DNA of 64,000 nucleotides from Plasmodiophora brassicae (Eukaryota > Endomyxa: Phytomyxea > Phytomyxea > Plasmodiophorida): the NCBI GenBank assembly GCA_036867785.1, contig CP145411.1:1-64000 (forward strand). Direction: 5' to 3'. Made by a program: the position numbers and the translations under genes. Shown here one piece after another: positions 11,931 to 22,990 of this stretch. Under the pieces are notes generated by a model. That model made no database searches and was not told where the DNA came from. It saw only the letters and a list, made by a program, of their open reading frames with translations. The number at the start of each line of letters is the position of its first letter. Within the stretch, counting starts at the first letter, position 1.

Positions 11931-14900
11931 ATGGTCCTTCTTTTCATTAAGAAGACCACCGGCAAGACGATCGCTGTCGACCTTGATTTGGCCTCCAGTG
12001 TCCAAACGTTGAAAGAGACGCTATTCGCCGTCGAAGGCTTCCAGCCGTCGCGTCAGACGCTCATCTTCGCCGGGCGGGTCCTCAAGGACGACGCCGCGCT
12101 GTCCTCGTATAATATCTCCAAGGAATGCAGCATCCAGCTGTTCCATAGCGCCGCCCCCAGTCTCGATGACGATGCCAGCCAGGTACTGGAGCGCCACGGT
12201 TCGCGCGTGATGTCCATTGGGTCGGCTGATCCTGTCAGCGCAGGCCTCTCACGGGGGCGATGCAATCAGACCGCACGCCGAGGGTCTTGTTCAGCTTGTC
12301 CCGAGTGTCCAGGACCGCAAGCAGCAGCAGCACGTGCCAGCGGGTCCGGCGTCAACAGCATCAGACAGGTTGGCATCACTGCCGGCCACCAAGACGTCGA
12401 AATCGAGGGCGGGCATGGATGCACCGGGCGGCGTCTCCGACGCCCTGAAGCACGGCGACATTGTCATTGTCAAGCTGATCGAGGCCCGTAATCTCGCCAA
12501 GGCTGACTTCTGGCCCGGTAATCATGTTGCCCGGTCTTCGATTGCGTATCGATGACGGCGCTGACGCCATCCGTCTCTGGCAGTGCTGTCGCGCCTGTCC
12601 GACCCGTATGTCATCTTCGCCCTCGGGAAGAACTGTGCCAAGAGCAAGATCATACGGCGCAACATCAACCCGGTGTGGAATGAGGTCGTTCAATGCTGGG
12701 CCCTGTCCGTCAGTGTCAAATGCTGAATGATGCATTCGCTGTGTAGACGTTCGGTTTTCGGATCAACGAAGAGGATGACCAGGCAGTACTGCGCGTTCTC
12801 GTATTCGACTTCGACAACTTCACCGCCGACCATTTCATTGGATCCGTCGAGATCAACTTGTTCGGCTTGCAGCGCGGCGAGATGGTTGACCGATGGGTGG
12901 ACCTGCAGAACGTCAAAACCGGGCAGCTTCGCTTGCAATTCCACCGATCTATCCTGACGTCTCCATCGCTGAACGCCATGGTACAGTCTACACTGATGCA
13001 ATGGTCTCGACCTGGTCGTACATCCCTGACGTACGCGCGTGTGTACGTTGCAGGTCACGCTGCTGATGGACCTGGAGCGATCCTGGACGCCGGAGGACCT
13101 GTCCCGTCATGGCCTGCAGCTGGAGCATCTGACAGGCGAGCTTGCCTGGCTGACCTCCGAGACAACCAATCCGGCCATCGAGCACTTGGCTGAATCGATC
13201 CGGTCGGGCAGCATCGAATGGAAACCGCAGTCGTTGCACCGCATCGAGGAGATCTTGACATCGCAAGGCCTCTGCTCTACACCAGGCCTACCGACCGCGC
13301 ACCTGTGGTTCAGCAGCATAGCACCAACGATGCATTCACGCGAGTTTGTCAACGAGGTTCGCAGGCACGCCCCTGTCAAGCACGTCAAATTCCCGACCGA
13401 CGACGGGTTCGCCTTCATCGACTTCCGCTCTGTCTCCGATTCTCTTCTTGCGTTCCTCAGTCTTCAGCACAAGGAACACCACGGCAGCGCCCTCGAGGTT
13501 GGGTTCGGGCGGTACGTCCCCAGGGATGATCCTATGCTTGTTGCGTGCGAACGCGCCGGCTTCCTGCATGTCTTCCATGCACCACTGACCGCCTGGGCAT
13601 ACTGCTGGGTCTTCCTCAGCAACGGCACCCTGCATGCATTCGCCGACCTGCAAAAGGATACACCCACGTTCACCATGGACGCACGCGGCACGTTCGTCTG
13701 CTGTCACGGCCTGAACTCCCTCGAGGTTCATCGCATGGCTGACGGGCGCAGCGTGTTCCTGCGTTCGGATTCCCGGTCCCAGATCGCTCTCTGGAAGCAG
13801 GCACTGCATCGAACCAGTTCCACGGCCGTGGCACCACCCGGCGCCGAAGGGACTACCGCAACCAGATCGTCATTGTAAGATCTGTTTGCCACATCTGCTG
13901 GTGCTCAACTGTCCCGCTGACTCGTGCTGTATAGGGGCTCCCACCCAGGTCTGCACTCGAACGGATCGACAGGACGGGCTGGGAACAAGGACGACAATGG
14001 GTATGAATGCTCGGTGTGTCATGAGCGTTGGCGACTCGATGAGGTCTACGTGCGCGAGCAATCGGACCCGTCGTCCACGGCAGATTCGTACACGTGCTTG
14101 CGGTGCCTGCGGAACACGATCCTGTCGGCAGTGGCATCAGGCGACGTAGCATCACTGTCTCGCGAGTTCAGTGTCCAAGACATTCGCGAGCTTCTGCAGA
14201 CAGCGGAGTTCGAATCGTACCTGGATTCGTCGCTTCGCGCCCTGCTGGACGCCAACGAGGATTTCGTCAAATGCCCAAACTGTTCGGTGGCCTGCGAATT
14301 CGTGCGCGACGGTGCCCAGGACGTCCCCGACTTCAACCGTCTGATGGGTGTCAACGGCAAGCCCCTGTCAGCCGAGACGCAAACTCACTACCTGAACAAC
14401 CGTCTACGATGCAGAAATTCGGCCTGCTCGATTGACTTCTGCCGCTCCTGTCTGGAGCGCCCGTACCACAGTGGGTTCACCTGCGACGAATACCAAATAT
14501 TCAAGACGGCCGACCACTGCCGCTTCTGTGATGCCGCTCTGATTCCGGGCAAGAACCTGGCCACGGATCCGCCCGCACCCGCCCTAGCCCGATGCTGTAC
14601 GGCCAGCGAGTGCCTGCGGAAACGCGATCAGGCCTGTCTGGTCATGTTGGATTGTGGGCACCCCTGCGGTGGCGTTCGCGGTGAGACGAATCACCCACCG
14701 TGTATGTTTGATGATGACCATCGCCCCGCAACGTGCGTCCAGTCGGGCACCGACTTCTGCAATATCTGCTTCACTGAGACCCTGTCGCAATCGCCCGTTG
14801 TTGATCTCGACTGTGGCCACCTGTTCCACTATGAGTGCTGCAAGAAGCGCTTGGTCGAGAAATGGCCGACCCCGCAGATATCGTTCGGGTTCTGTCAGTG

Positions 14901-15753
14901 TCCGCTGGACAAGATCAACATGCACCATGAGCTGCTGGTGCCCGACCTGATGCCCATTTGGGCGCTGCACCGCGACATCGAAGCCAAGTCCTACCAGCGC
15001 CTTATCTACGAAGGGCTGTTGAAGGACCCGGACCTAATGGAAGGCGGCCCGTACTACCGCAACGCTATGGGGTACGGCATGTCCTACTTTGCATTCTACA
15101 TGTGCTTCAAGTGCAAGGTCCAATCCCACCTATCGGATACGCTCGACCTCTGTGCTGATTCTCATCTGGCAGGTGCCGTACTTTGGCGGCAAGCCGGCCT
15201 GTAACGATGGCCTGGACCATTTTGACCCATCCGAGCTGGTCTGTGGCACCTGCAGCGGCATTGGCGTCGCCGAGTGTGCCACACATGGCAAAGAATTCAT
15301 CCAGTTCAAATGCCGGTTCTGCTGCAAGTAGGTTGTCGCATGGCGCCCGTCTTCTGCTTAATTTCTGATGATGTTTCCGTCTAGCCTGAGCACCTGGCAC
15401 TGCTGGGTACCCGCCATTGGGCAAGCGCTGTAGTACGTGTTCTGACATGCCTTCTGTACTGTGTAGGGTACAACGCACTTCTGCGACGATTGCCATCGGC
15501 GCCAGGAAGCCCATGATTACATGAGCACGAAGGCGCCCGAGGAGTTACCGCAATGCGAGGGTCCAGATAAGTGCCCGCTGGGTATTGAGCATCCGCCGTC
15601 GGTGTCCTGTTGTGCCCATGCCTAACCGATCTAAGGGTGGCCATGTTCCGTCGGTGTAGGAACGGCGAAGAGTTCAGCTTGGGCTGCTCTCTGTGTCGCG
15701 GCGGCGGCAACGCTCTCCAGAACGACAACATTGTAAATACGAGCGGTTCCTAG
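11931..15753 (+). CDS. RBR/RCR hybrid E3 ubiquitin ligase (Ubl-C2-RRM-PH-RING1/IBR-RING-TC), MYCBP2-like catalytic end
   Basis: Ten exons: 11931-12182, 12244-12517, 12584-12684, 12747-12980, 13054-13874, 13935-15117, 15173-15327, 15385-15406, 15467-15603, 15660-15753; 1090 residues. Order: ubiquitin-like fold 1-76 (no terminal GlyGly); C2 about 148-273 (LSDPYVIFALGK, NPVWNE); RRM-like about 373-440 (RNP1-like DGFAFIDF); PH about 447-543; RBR RING1-like about 585-660 (CSVC, then FSVQDIRELLQ); IBR about 672-748 (KCPNC, FCRSCLERPYHSGFTCDEY); RING from 836 (CNICFTETL, DCGHLFHYECC; last ligand position reads CPLD rather than CPxC); tandem-cysteine domain about 905-1080 ending GEEFSLGCSLCR. The last two match the MYCBP2 C-terminus closely. 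The relay residues known there (Cys4520, Glu4534, Cys4572, His4583 as I recall) are kept as Cys965, Glu976, Cys1013 and His1024. Expected chemistry: Cys-to-Cys ubiquitin relay, possibly esterifying Ser/Thr. C2 and PH suggest membrane recruitment. Substrates unknown. Confidence 0.9.
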
Positions 15754-15995
15754 CGCATGGCGCTCGTGAGTCGACGCTCACTACTCATTGGTTATAAACT
15801 AAGAATGGGTCTCATCAATATGCCTTGGTAACGAGGCCTATGTCCTATCCCTAGAATCCTTTCTCGCTGTGATTTGGAACCGTGGGGCAGTACAAGTGCT
15901 GTCTCGGGTGCGGGGGAGAGTCAAGTGAGACAACTACTTCAGGCACGCGTAACGGGTACTACCTTTGGACATCCAGGATTGTATGCCTTGCAGAA
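15754..15995. other. convergent intergenic spacer
   Basis: 240 bases between the stop of the E3 gene and the stop of the opposing coiled-coil gene. AT-richer than its surroundings; nothing recognisable. Confidence 0.5.
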
Positions 15996-18900
15996 TTAGC
16001 CGGTAGTATGCGTTGTACGAAGGCTGGCGTCGACCGATTTGTTCCTGGCTTCGTTACTGACGTGAGTGTCACTGAGGCGATGAATGAGAGCTGTCAGTTC
16101 AGCGTGCATCCTGGCCTCTTCCTGGAGCTTGCCATTCTGTTGCTCCAGGTCGCTAGCACGACCTTCGGACGCCAGCAGCCTTACTGATAGTTGATCCCGT
16201 TCGCGTTCCAGAGTTTCAAGCCGCGATTCCAGGAAAACAATCATGTCCTTCTGTTTCGCAATCCTAATTAGGGCGTCCAGTTAGCAAAGTAGCCAGCACC
16301 GGTCAGCGTGCACACGCGAACTCTTCGTCGTTGGACTGCAATGTCCTCTCCAGCTGGGCAGCCATATCACCAAGCCGCACACTGTCACGTTCCTTCGTAG
16401 ATAGGGCGATATTGGCCTTGTCCAGATCCTGTTCAAGGTTCGCATATGCATCTATGCACTTGACTAGCTTTTTGTACAGCTGCTCCCTTGTTGCACGCTC
16501 CTGTGAAATCATCTACGATCGGGCGATTATTAGACCCAACGGAAGCGCAGCGATGGATGCACCTGACATTCTCGGTGTCAGCAAGTCGTCTTGACTGCTC
16601 AGCCATCGCGGAACGAAACGACCCGCTTTGGTCTTTGATCTGGCGGGACAATGCAGCAGCATGTTCGTGGCCCTCATGCAGTTGACGTCGGGCGTCACCA
16701 AGGTCGCGGATGGAGGTCTCCAGCTGCACGGGGACCGCTCTCAATGACTTCGGCGGATACGAAGAATACGACTGTGGATCACCTGAATGCGAAGCTGTTC
16801 GCACCGCAGCTTGTAGTCGGCGTTGCTACAGCGGACTCGATCTAGCTCTTCAGCTAGGCGTTCACGTTGCTCATTGGAAGACCTGAGATCATTCTTCACC
16901 TGCAATATTGGTCAGCTTGTAACGTACTGCAGTGAAAGTCATGCGCTGAACCTTATCGATGTCTTTGAGTTCGTGGCGGTGCTGCTCCAGTTGGCGTAAC
17001 TTGTCCAGAAGTGCGTCGTTCCTACGAACCACACTGAGTAAGCAACTTGACAGCCACGATGGTGCAGAAGACGACTCGCTGCGATGATGATGCAAAGCCT
17101 GCGACATTCGTGCTTCGAGCTCGTTATATGCTTGCCGGGCTTTGTCGATCGTCCGTTGCATATCTTGCTCAGCCGCTTTCCTCTCCTGCCCCCTGTTGAA
17201 CGCCATTTTAGAAATTCATGGTTCGCCCGGTGCTAGCACCTACCTTCGTTCAATCTCGTCCGTTAACTGCTGAACTTGCGACTTTAGGCCGGAATGGGAC
17301 TTCAGGCAGGAGTCACGTTCTTCGATGACCGACTCGTTTGCGCGCAGTAGAGATACAGCGAGCAGGTCACGGGAGACCATAGCTCCACTGATGTGTTGCA
17401 GCGCGGCAGCGACAGTCTCTTGCGATTCGGCACTCTGTAGACATCGAACGAGTAGGGAGATGGGGTCCCCACAATCATCGAATTCCTGTGAATACAGAAC
17501 TTCAGATAGTTACCCTAGGTTACCGAATACGATAGACGACCTTGCAAGCACCAATTACACGATACAGGTTCAGAAGCTCGAGGCGCTCCAGGTCAGACGG
17601 ATTGCTCAGCGATATGTTCTTGGAGATCACATGGGATCGCGCTGGATGGGAATGCTGCGTCCACTTTAGGGTCCTTGTTTGGCTTGATATTCACCCCGCC
17701 TAGCCCACATACCTGACAGAGCCGGGACAGGATCCGAAGACAAGCGTGAGGTTTGACGTCCAGCAGCGCCGCAACTTGATCGATGACCATGAAACAGATC
17801 TCCATTCCTAACGATTCCACAGCAATCGCCTAGCATTCTTCAGCATCGCAGCGGGCATGCCGGATAGGGCACGGAGAATACCTGGACGGATCTGTCGATC
17901 ATGTCGACCGCCAGCAATGGTTCGTTGGCGCACAGCTCGAGCACAGACTGGGCGCTGCGAGAGGATCCCAGTATCTGGTCGGCAATGTGCATCTGCAGAT
18001 CGGGAACGGCAGCCATTCGTTGGAAGTGCGAAACGAGCCCCCAGCACGACATGCGCCCAGGAAGGGCAATCACAGCCGTCAACGACGATAGCAGCAATGA
18101 CCGTAGGGCCGGGAGATGTGACTGAACGACCACACTGCTCAACAGCGCGTCAGGTTCGACGTCGATATCGTGCTGCCGTGTACGACCCGAAACCTGCTGG
18201 TTAGGTCGATTAGCAGCGCGACGACGCGTGTGCGTTCATCGCCCGTGTCCAGAATGAGGAGCCTGTTGAATGCAATTTGTAGGAACTGGCCGACATGGAC
18301 CTCAGAGAAGATCTGTGCAATGGCGTTAGCGTCGCGCGGGACAGCCGCCTAGACCACTGCCCACCTTTGCCTCATTTACAGGGTCGCGAAGGAGCAGAGC
18401 GACCAGGGCAATGAGGGCGCTCAGCCCAACAGCGCTGTCATGGGCGCCTATAGTGGCGCTCAACACCACGTAAACGCGGCTCTGGCGGTTCCCAATAGCA
18501 GTCCGGCAGTCGACGATCCCTGGAATGGCACGTGGACGTCAGATAACGATTTCATGAAACGGCGACAGCTGGTCACGTACGAGCGAGGTCTGCCAACAAG
18601 TGCAGGTGGTGGGGATCACTGGTACCGTCCGCGCTCCCACTGGACATACATTTGTCAGGTATGCGGGTTGATCGGTGCCTGCTGTGAGGCACGCCGAACC
18701 GACATGGTGCCGATGAGGTAGTTGACGAGTACGTCGGCAGGACGCACAGGACGATGCCCGGCGCGTATCGCCGCTCGAATCAGGTCGATGAACTGATATT
18801 GGGCAGTCGTGGTTAGTACCCGGACACGAATGCAGAGCGACAGGCATGACGAACGGTATTCGTACAGTGCGTTGTGTGTCCCGGTCGTCGTCCAGTGCCG

Positions 18901-19078
18901 GGATCTGCCTGGCCACACAATCGACCAGATCGGTGTCCCCGGCCAGCAATCGCCCGCCATGCGTGCACAGACGGCGCGCACAGTCGATCGCTCGGGCCGA
19001 TCGCAGCGACGCCGCGTCGAGCAGTGCCCGCCTGGACGCCTCGAGGTCGGATTCGACGTCGTCCGTTGCTGTGGCCAT
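15996..19078 (-). CDS. armadillo plus coiled-coil protein, CIP2A-like (tentative)
   Basis: A multi-exon minus-strand gene. The N-terminal part (19078 downward, MATATDDVESDLEASRRALL; next exon FIDLIRAAIRAG after an intron at about 18785-18854) is made of helical leucine-rich segments (for example LIALVALLLRDPVNEAK near 18.4 kb, AIAQIFSEVHVGQFLQIAF near 18.3 kb, SHLPALRSLLLSSLTAVI near 18.1 kb). From about 17.2 kb to the stop the product is a coiled coil; the final exons join cleanly at introns near 16513-16566 and 16261-16313. The tail reads MHAELTALIHRLSD, like the KHSHMIAMIHSLSG end of human CIP2A, which has the same armadillo-then-coiled-coil plan. CIP2A inhibits PP2A and helps tether broken mitotic chromosomes. 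The match is by architecture and tail only; another ARM/coiled-coil family (for example p115-like) remains possible. Exact internal exons were not all resolved. Confidence 0.6.
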
Positions 19079-19318
19079 GCCGAACGACGTCGTCGGGCGC
19101 CGCCCCACTGGCCGCGCCTTTGTCCGTGCCCCGCAACCAGCAGGCTGGCGCTGGCAGACTCCCGGGGGGCGGCCACGACGCCATTAGCTGTATTCTCATT
19201 GCTGCTGATGCTGCTGCCTGCCTGCCTGCCGCGAAGCATGGTCGGAGGTGTGGGTGTGACGCCGCCGCATAAGTTATGTATTGGCCCTGCAGCATGGGTG
19301 CTGCGTTCTTCGGCTCAT

Positions 19319-20491
19319 CTAGAGGAGAGTGCAGATGGCGACGGATAGGACGGCTAGCTGGGTGGCGATGGTGGTGGACACTGCCATCGCTGAACTTGGT
19401 GTTGGTTTGGTGAGCAGCGTGGCGCTAGGGCTGTTGCCCTGGTACGCCGTCAGGTTGCTTGCGCTGGCACCGCCCCCTTGGTGCAACGACGAATTCGATG
19501 GCATGAGTACGCCGTCAACGTAGACGGAACCGGACCGTGCCGGGCCCGGACCCACCTGCGAGTCAGGCGTGTGCTGCCCATCGCGCTTCGCTCCATTGGA
19601 ATCTCGGTGGTCGCCCATATTTGTGGCGACGATGCCGGTGGCCGTGTGTGCCTTGTCCATTGTGGCGGGGCCAGGTTGCGCTGGGCGCCCGTCATGAATT
19701 GCGATCTGATGCGGCGCGTTCCTAGACGTAGGCCACTGGTTCTGGACGCGATCCAGCTGACTTGGAACCGGTAGGACTGGGCGCCGAACGACCGGCACCA
19801 TACCAATCGAGGCCGCACCTAGTTGCTGCTGCGACTCGTTCTGCGGCTGATGCCCCAGTAGCTCATGTTGCTGCTGCTGTGGCTGCTGCTGCTGCTGTCC
19901 ATCGTGTGGAATACCCATGGGTGATTTCCAATGCTTTGCGATGTCCATGAGTAGCGACCGTTGTTGCTGTTGCATGTCCTGTGCAGTCAGTTCGGGTACG
20001 TTCTGCTGCTGCATTCCGTTGTGCTGCTGCATTCCGTTCTGCTGCTGCATTCCGTTCTGCTGCTGCATTCCGGGTAGGAGCATGTGCTGCTGTTGCTGCC
20101 ACTGCCACATCTGCGGCGATGTCGCCTGTGAGGGTTGCTGAAGCTGTGTCATGCTCAGTGGACCGGATCCCTGTGGCTGCTGTTGCTCATCCAGGGTTGC
20201 AGGGGACTCCTCTCGCTGCAAGTTTGGATTTGCCAGTGCTCCGTCGGGAAGATGCCTGTGCTGCATGTCCCTCGGAAAAGCTTGGGGCATCGGCATCATG
20301 TTGGTGCCTGTGGCGACCTCTGTGTCGTTGCCGTCGAATGTGATCCATGGCGCGTCCTGGACAGGCGTTAGCATAGGGATTGGATGCGCCACAGGACGAT
20401 CGGGATGGGGGACTCTATCGGGACCCCCGTACAAGTCGAGAGACCGTACGGCAGGGAGCAGTATCATCATCATGGTCACCGTAGCCACCAT
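19319..20491 (-). CDS. secreted Gln/Met-rich surface protein with GPI-like tail
   Basis: 390 residues, one exon. It starts with a signal peptide (MVATVTMMMILLPAVRSLDL) and ends in a small-residue site followed by a hydrophobic stretch (SSAMAVSTTIATQLAVLSVA), the layout of a GPI-anchor signal. The middle is Gln-rich with about four tandem copies of an 8-residue unit (MQQQNG or MQQHNG) near residues 140-165 and further Q-runs. No enzyme domain is visible. Likely a cell-surface or wall protein; a prion-like or adhesive role is possible from composition only. Neighbours on the same strand are also surface proteins. Confidence 0.75.
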   Translation of the reverse strand: MVATVTMMMILLPAVRSLDLYGGPDRVPHPDRPVAHPIPMLTPVQDAPWITFDGNDTEVATGTNMMPMPQAFPRDMQHRHLPDGALANPNLQREESPATLDEQQQPQGSGPLSMTQLQQPSQATSPQMWQWQQQQHMLLPGMQQQNGMQQQNGMQQHNGMQQQNVPELTAQDMQQQQRSLLMDIAKHWKSPMGIPHDGQQQQQPQQQQHELLGHQPQNESQQQLGAASIGMVPVVRRPVLPVPSQLDRVQNQWPTSRNAPHQIAIHDGRPAQPGPATMDKAHTATGIVATNMGDHRDSNGAKRDGQHTPDSQVGPGPARSGSVYVDGVLMPSNSSLHQGGGASASNLTAYQGNSPSATLLTKPTPSSAMAVSTTIATQLAVLSVAICTLL

Positions 20492-20890
20492 GCTCGCAAC
20501 TGTCGAATCTCAATGCAGGTCTGAATAATGAACAACAGGCACCAAGTCCCACTGCACCATCCATTGACCCGTCTACCATCGTTGAGTCACATTGATTTGA
20601 CCTGCGCAGTTGACACCTGAGTCGAACTGCTCCATGACCCGGTTCCGAACATTCCCTCGGCCGACGCTTTAGTGTCACCGCTGCCGTAGTACATAGGTTT
20701 TGCAGATAGCGTCACGAAGTCGCTGGTCTGCGCGTTTACGAAACATGATAGCTCTGGAAGAGCGTCCATCTCGGGGTGCTTATTGTACGCACCAGGCGCG
20801 TTATCTAGGTTCCTGTTTGAGAAGACGTTGCGTACGTATTCATTTAGTTACGAGGTCGTAATCTTTTACAGGGCCGGTGCGTCACACGTC
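20492..20890. other. spacer between two surface-protein genes
   Basis: About 400 bases, AT-richer. A 60-codon minus frame (20587-20769) is too short and unsupported to call. It should hold the promoter of the downstream gene and the 3' end of the upstream one. Confidence 0.4.
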
Positions 20891-22078
20891 CTACAGGACC
20901 AACAGGGCAAATACAGCGCCCGCACACAGCAACGACGGCGACACAGGGTCATGAGACGATGACGGCCGGCTACCGATGACCAGCTTGGGTGGATGTCCTG
21001 CGCCCCTCATGTTGATCGCAGTCCCATGAGCACCCACGACCTGCTTCGCTTCGTGGCCCGTGCCGGTTACGTTCGTCGTCGCGTTCGCGTCTGCTCCGTG
21101 TTGATACCAGTTCGACGCCGTGTAATTGGCACGAGGCCACCTTCGTGCTGTCAAGTCCACCTGGCTGTGGGCGCCCCACATGCTCTGGTCTGCGTCCGCG
21201 GCTTCGTGTTCCGACTGACCTTCAGACTGCACGGGCTGATCGCCGATCGCGTTCCCGGTGGCAACCGATTTAATGATGCTGGACAACGACCTTGTGGACG
21301 GCTGATTCTGCTCATCAATGATGGCGATCGGTTTGGCGGTGTGGGGCAATGAGACTGTGGATGAATGGCCCGATTCCACCAATTCGATGCAGCTGTTATT
21401 GGATAGGACTGTTGACGAATCAGCTTTGACTCTTGTGGCTGTAATTGCCCATCCGTCCGATACGGTGGCGTCAATGGTCATCGCCGATGCAGACTTCATG
21501 GTGGCAATGGAGATGTCGACCTTGGGCGTGCCCATGTAGGTATCAGTGGATGGAAACGTATTATCATCGTCACTGGGCATCGCAGGTGTCGACTGCATGG
21601 TGCTAATGGAGTCAGCCGACACATCAACCAAGGTCGTGTCAGCAAAGTTGTCAACCACGGGTAGTCTAACGGCTTCATCGCTGGGCAACATCGATGTTGA
21701 TGGCATGGTGTCGTTGAACATGCAAGACGTCGATGTCGGCGGCATGGCGCTGCTCGCGTCATCGGAGCCATTGCCTGGGACCGCGTCCATGTCGATGTCA
21801 ACGGATGGCGACAGAACGTCGTCAGTATGGTGACGTCTGGAGCGGCGCATGGATCTACGTGGTAGGGGTGGTGCCACCGCCTGGTTGCCGGCCGCGTAAA
21901 GGCCTGCCGGTACTGATGCCACACGCCCGGTTACAGCACTGTTGAAGTCAACAGTTGAAGTCGGCCGCGTGCTGAAACTAGGATCACTGTACAGCAGGGT
22001 GTTGTCGACGGATCGGTTGACGGATCCGGCCAAGACGCAAATAGGCAGCAGGAGAAGAACGCTGGACAGTGTCGACAT
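20891..22078 (-). CDS. secreted Ser/Thr-rich protein with GPI-like tail
   Basis: 395 residues from the ATG at 22078, chosen because it gives a good signal peptide (MSTLSSVLLLLPICVLAGSV); the open frame extends 31 codons further upstream without a signal. The mature part is rich in Ser, Thr and Asp with loose repeats of the type STMQSTPAMPSDDD and SIATMKSASAMT, several N-glycosylation motifs (NNS, NAT, NYT) and a basic RRSMRRSRRHH patch near residue 75 that could be a processing site. The end (SSHDPVSPSLLCAGAVFALL) looks like a GPI signal. Family not recognised; probably a glycosylated surface protein. Confidence 0.75.
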   Translation of the reverse strand: MSTLSSVLLLLPICVLAGSVNRSVDNTLLYSDPSFSTRPTSTVDFNSAVTGRVASVPAGLYAAGNQAVAPPLPRRSMRRSRRHHTDDVLSPSVDIDMDAVPGNGSDDASSAMPPTSTSCMFNDTMPSTSMLPSDEAVRLPVVDNFADTTLVDVSADSISTMQSTPAMPSDDDNTFPSTDTYMGTPKVDISIATMKSASAMTIDATVSDGWAITATRVKADSSTVLSNNSCIELVESGHSSTVSLPHTAKPIAIIDEQNQPSTRSLSSIIKSVATGNAIGDQPVQSEGQSEHEAADADQSMWGAHSQVDLTARRWPRANYTASNWYQHGADANATTNVTGTGHEAKQVVGAHGTAINMRGAGHPPKLVIGSRPSSSHDPVSPSLLCAGAVFALLVL

Positions 22079-22344
22079 CGCTGATGATCTAGGTGCGGAG
22101 TGGGTGATGCTTGCTGCCGCTGGTTTCAGTTGTGATTCCAGTGGACTATGGGTGGACCACGGTGAAATCATGAGTCACAAAGGCGACCTGTGGGGATTGA
22201 CCAGCGCCGGACAGGTCGGATGACTCATTCGGGCGGTCATAGGATACCGACCCGAGTACAGGTTACCTGCCGATTGTCGAGATCCGCTGGGTCATTTTTT
22301 TGCACGAGGCATGCAGCTGACCTCATATTGGCCTGTTACGGGAG

Positions 22345-22790
22345 ACGCAGGGCCCAGGCATCGTCCTCGTCGGACAGCGCCTCGATGGGGTCGACCTTTC
22401 CGAATTGCTGCTGGCGGCGATCGCGGGACGTGTAATCATTTGCAAATCGTCCGCACTAGCCTTCAAGAAAATTCACGTCCTAAGCGCGGTTCGCACGCCA
22501 GGAGAGAAACTTATCGACGACGTCCTAAGTTTCCAAGCTAGCGCGGGCGATATGGACCCATGCCGCCGAGGACGAATACAACTGTCGTCTGTACGTTGGC
22601 CACACGTTCGGCGCCCTTCTTCGCGTACCGCCTACAGGTCGGGGATCGTGCCCTGGACGACGCAGCCGACGTGCAGACGCGGTCTGGATGGAGGGTCGAA
22701 CAGTACCTGCCGGAATGGCGGCAGCACGAGACGGAACCCCGATCGACAGCCCGGGTGCGTCTGCTGAGATGCGGCCAGCACAGCCAGGCA
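22345..22790 (+). pseudogene. decayed fragment of the kinase-like gene
   Basis: Plus-strand peptides match the C-terminal part of the kinase-like protein at 7683-9419: GQRLDGVDLSELLLAAIAG (compare EQRLDRINLADLSLAGMAA), AAEDEYN and VGHTFGALL (compare AAEDEYG, VGHLFGALL), and FAYRLQVGDRALDDA (compare FAYHLQVGDRRLHDD). The catalytic-loop part is missing and the rest lies in different frames. This is a third, old copy of the family, about 10 kb inside the subtelomere boundary. Confidence 0.7.
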
Positions 22791-22990
22791 TATCAACTTC
22801 AGCTATCGACGATCTCTGGTACGTCAGAAACGGGAGCTTCCACAGGTCGTGCGCCACCGTGCAGAAGCGCGACAAGAAGCTGGCACAGTAAGCACCTTCG
22901 CCTGCTGTCGTACTGGATAAGGCAGCTGCGTACGCCTATTCGACGGCAGACGACTGTGAGGAGCAGGTTTGCCCTGTATTAAGGTGGTGA

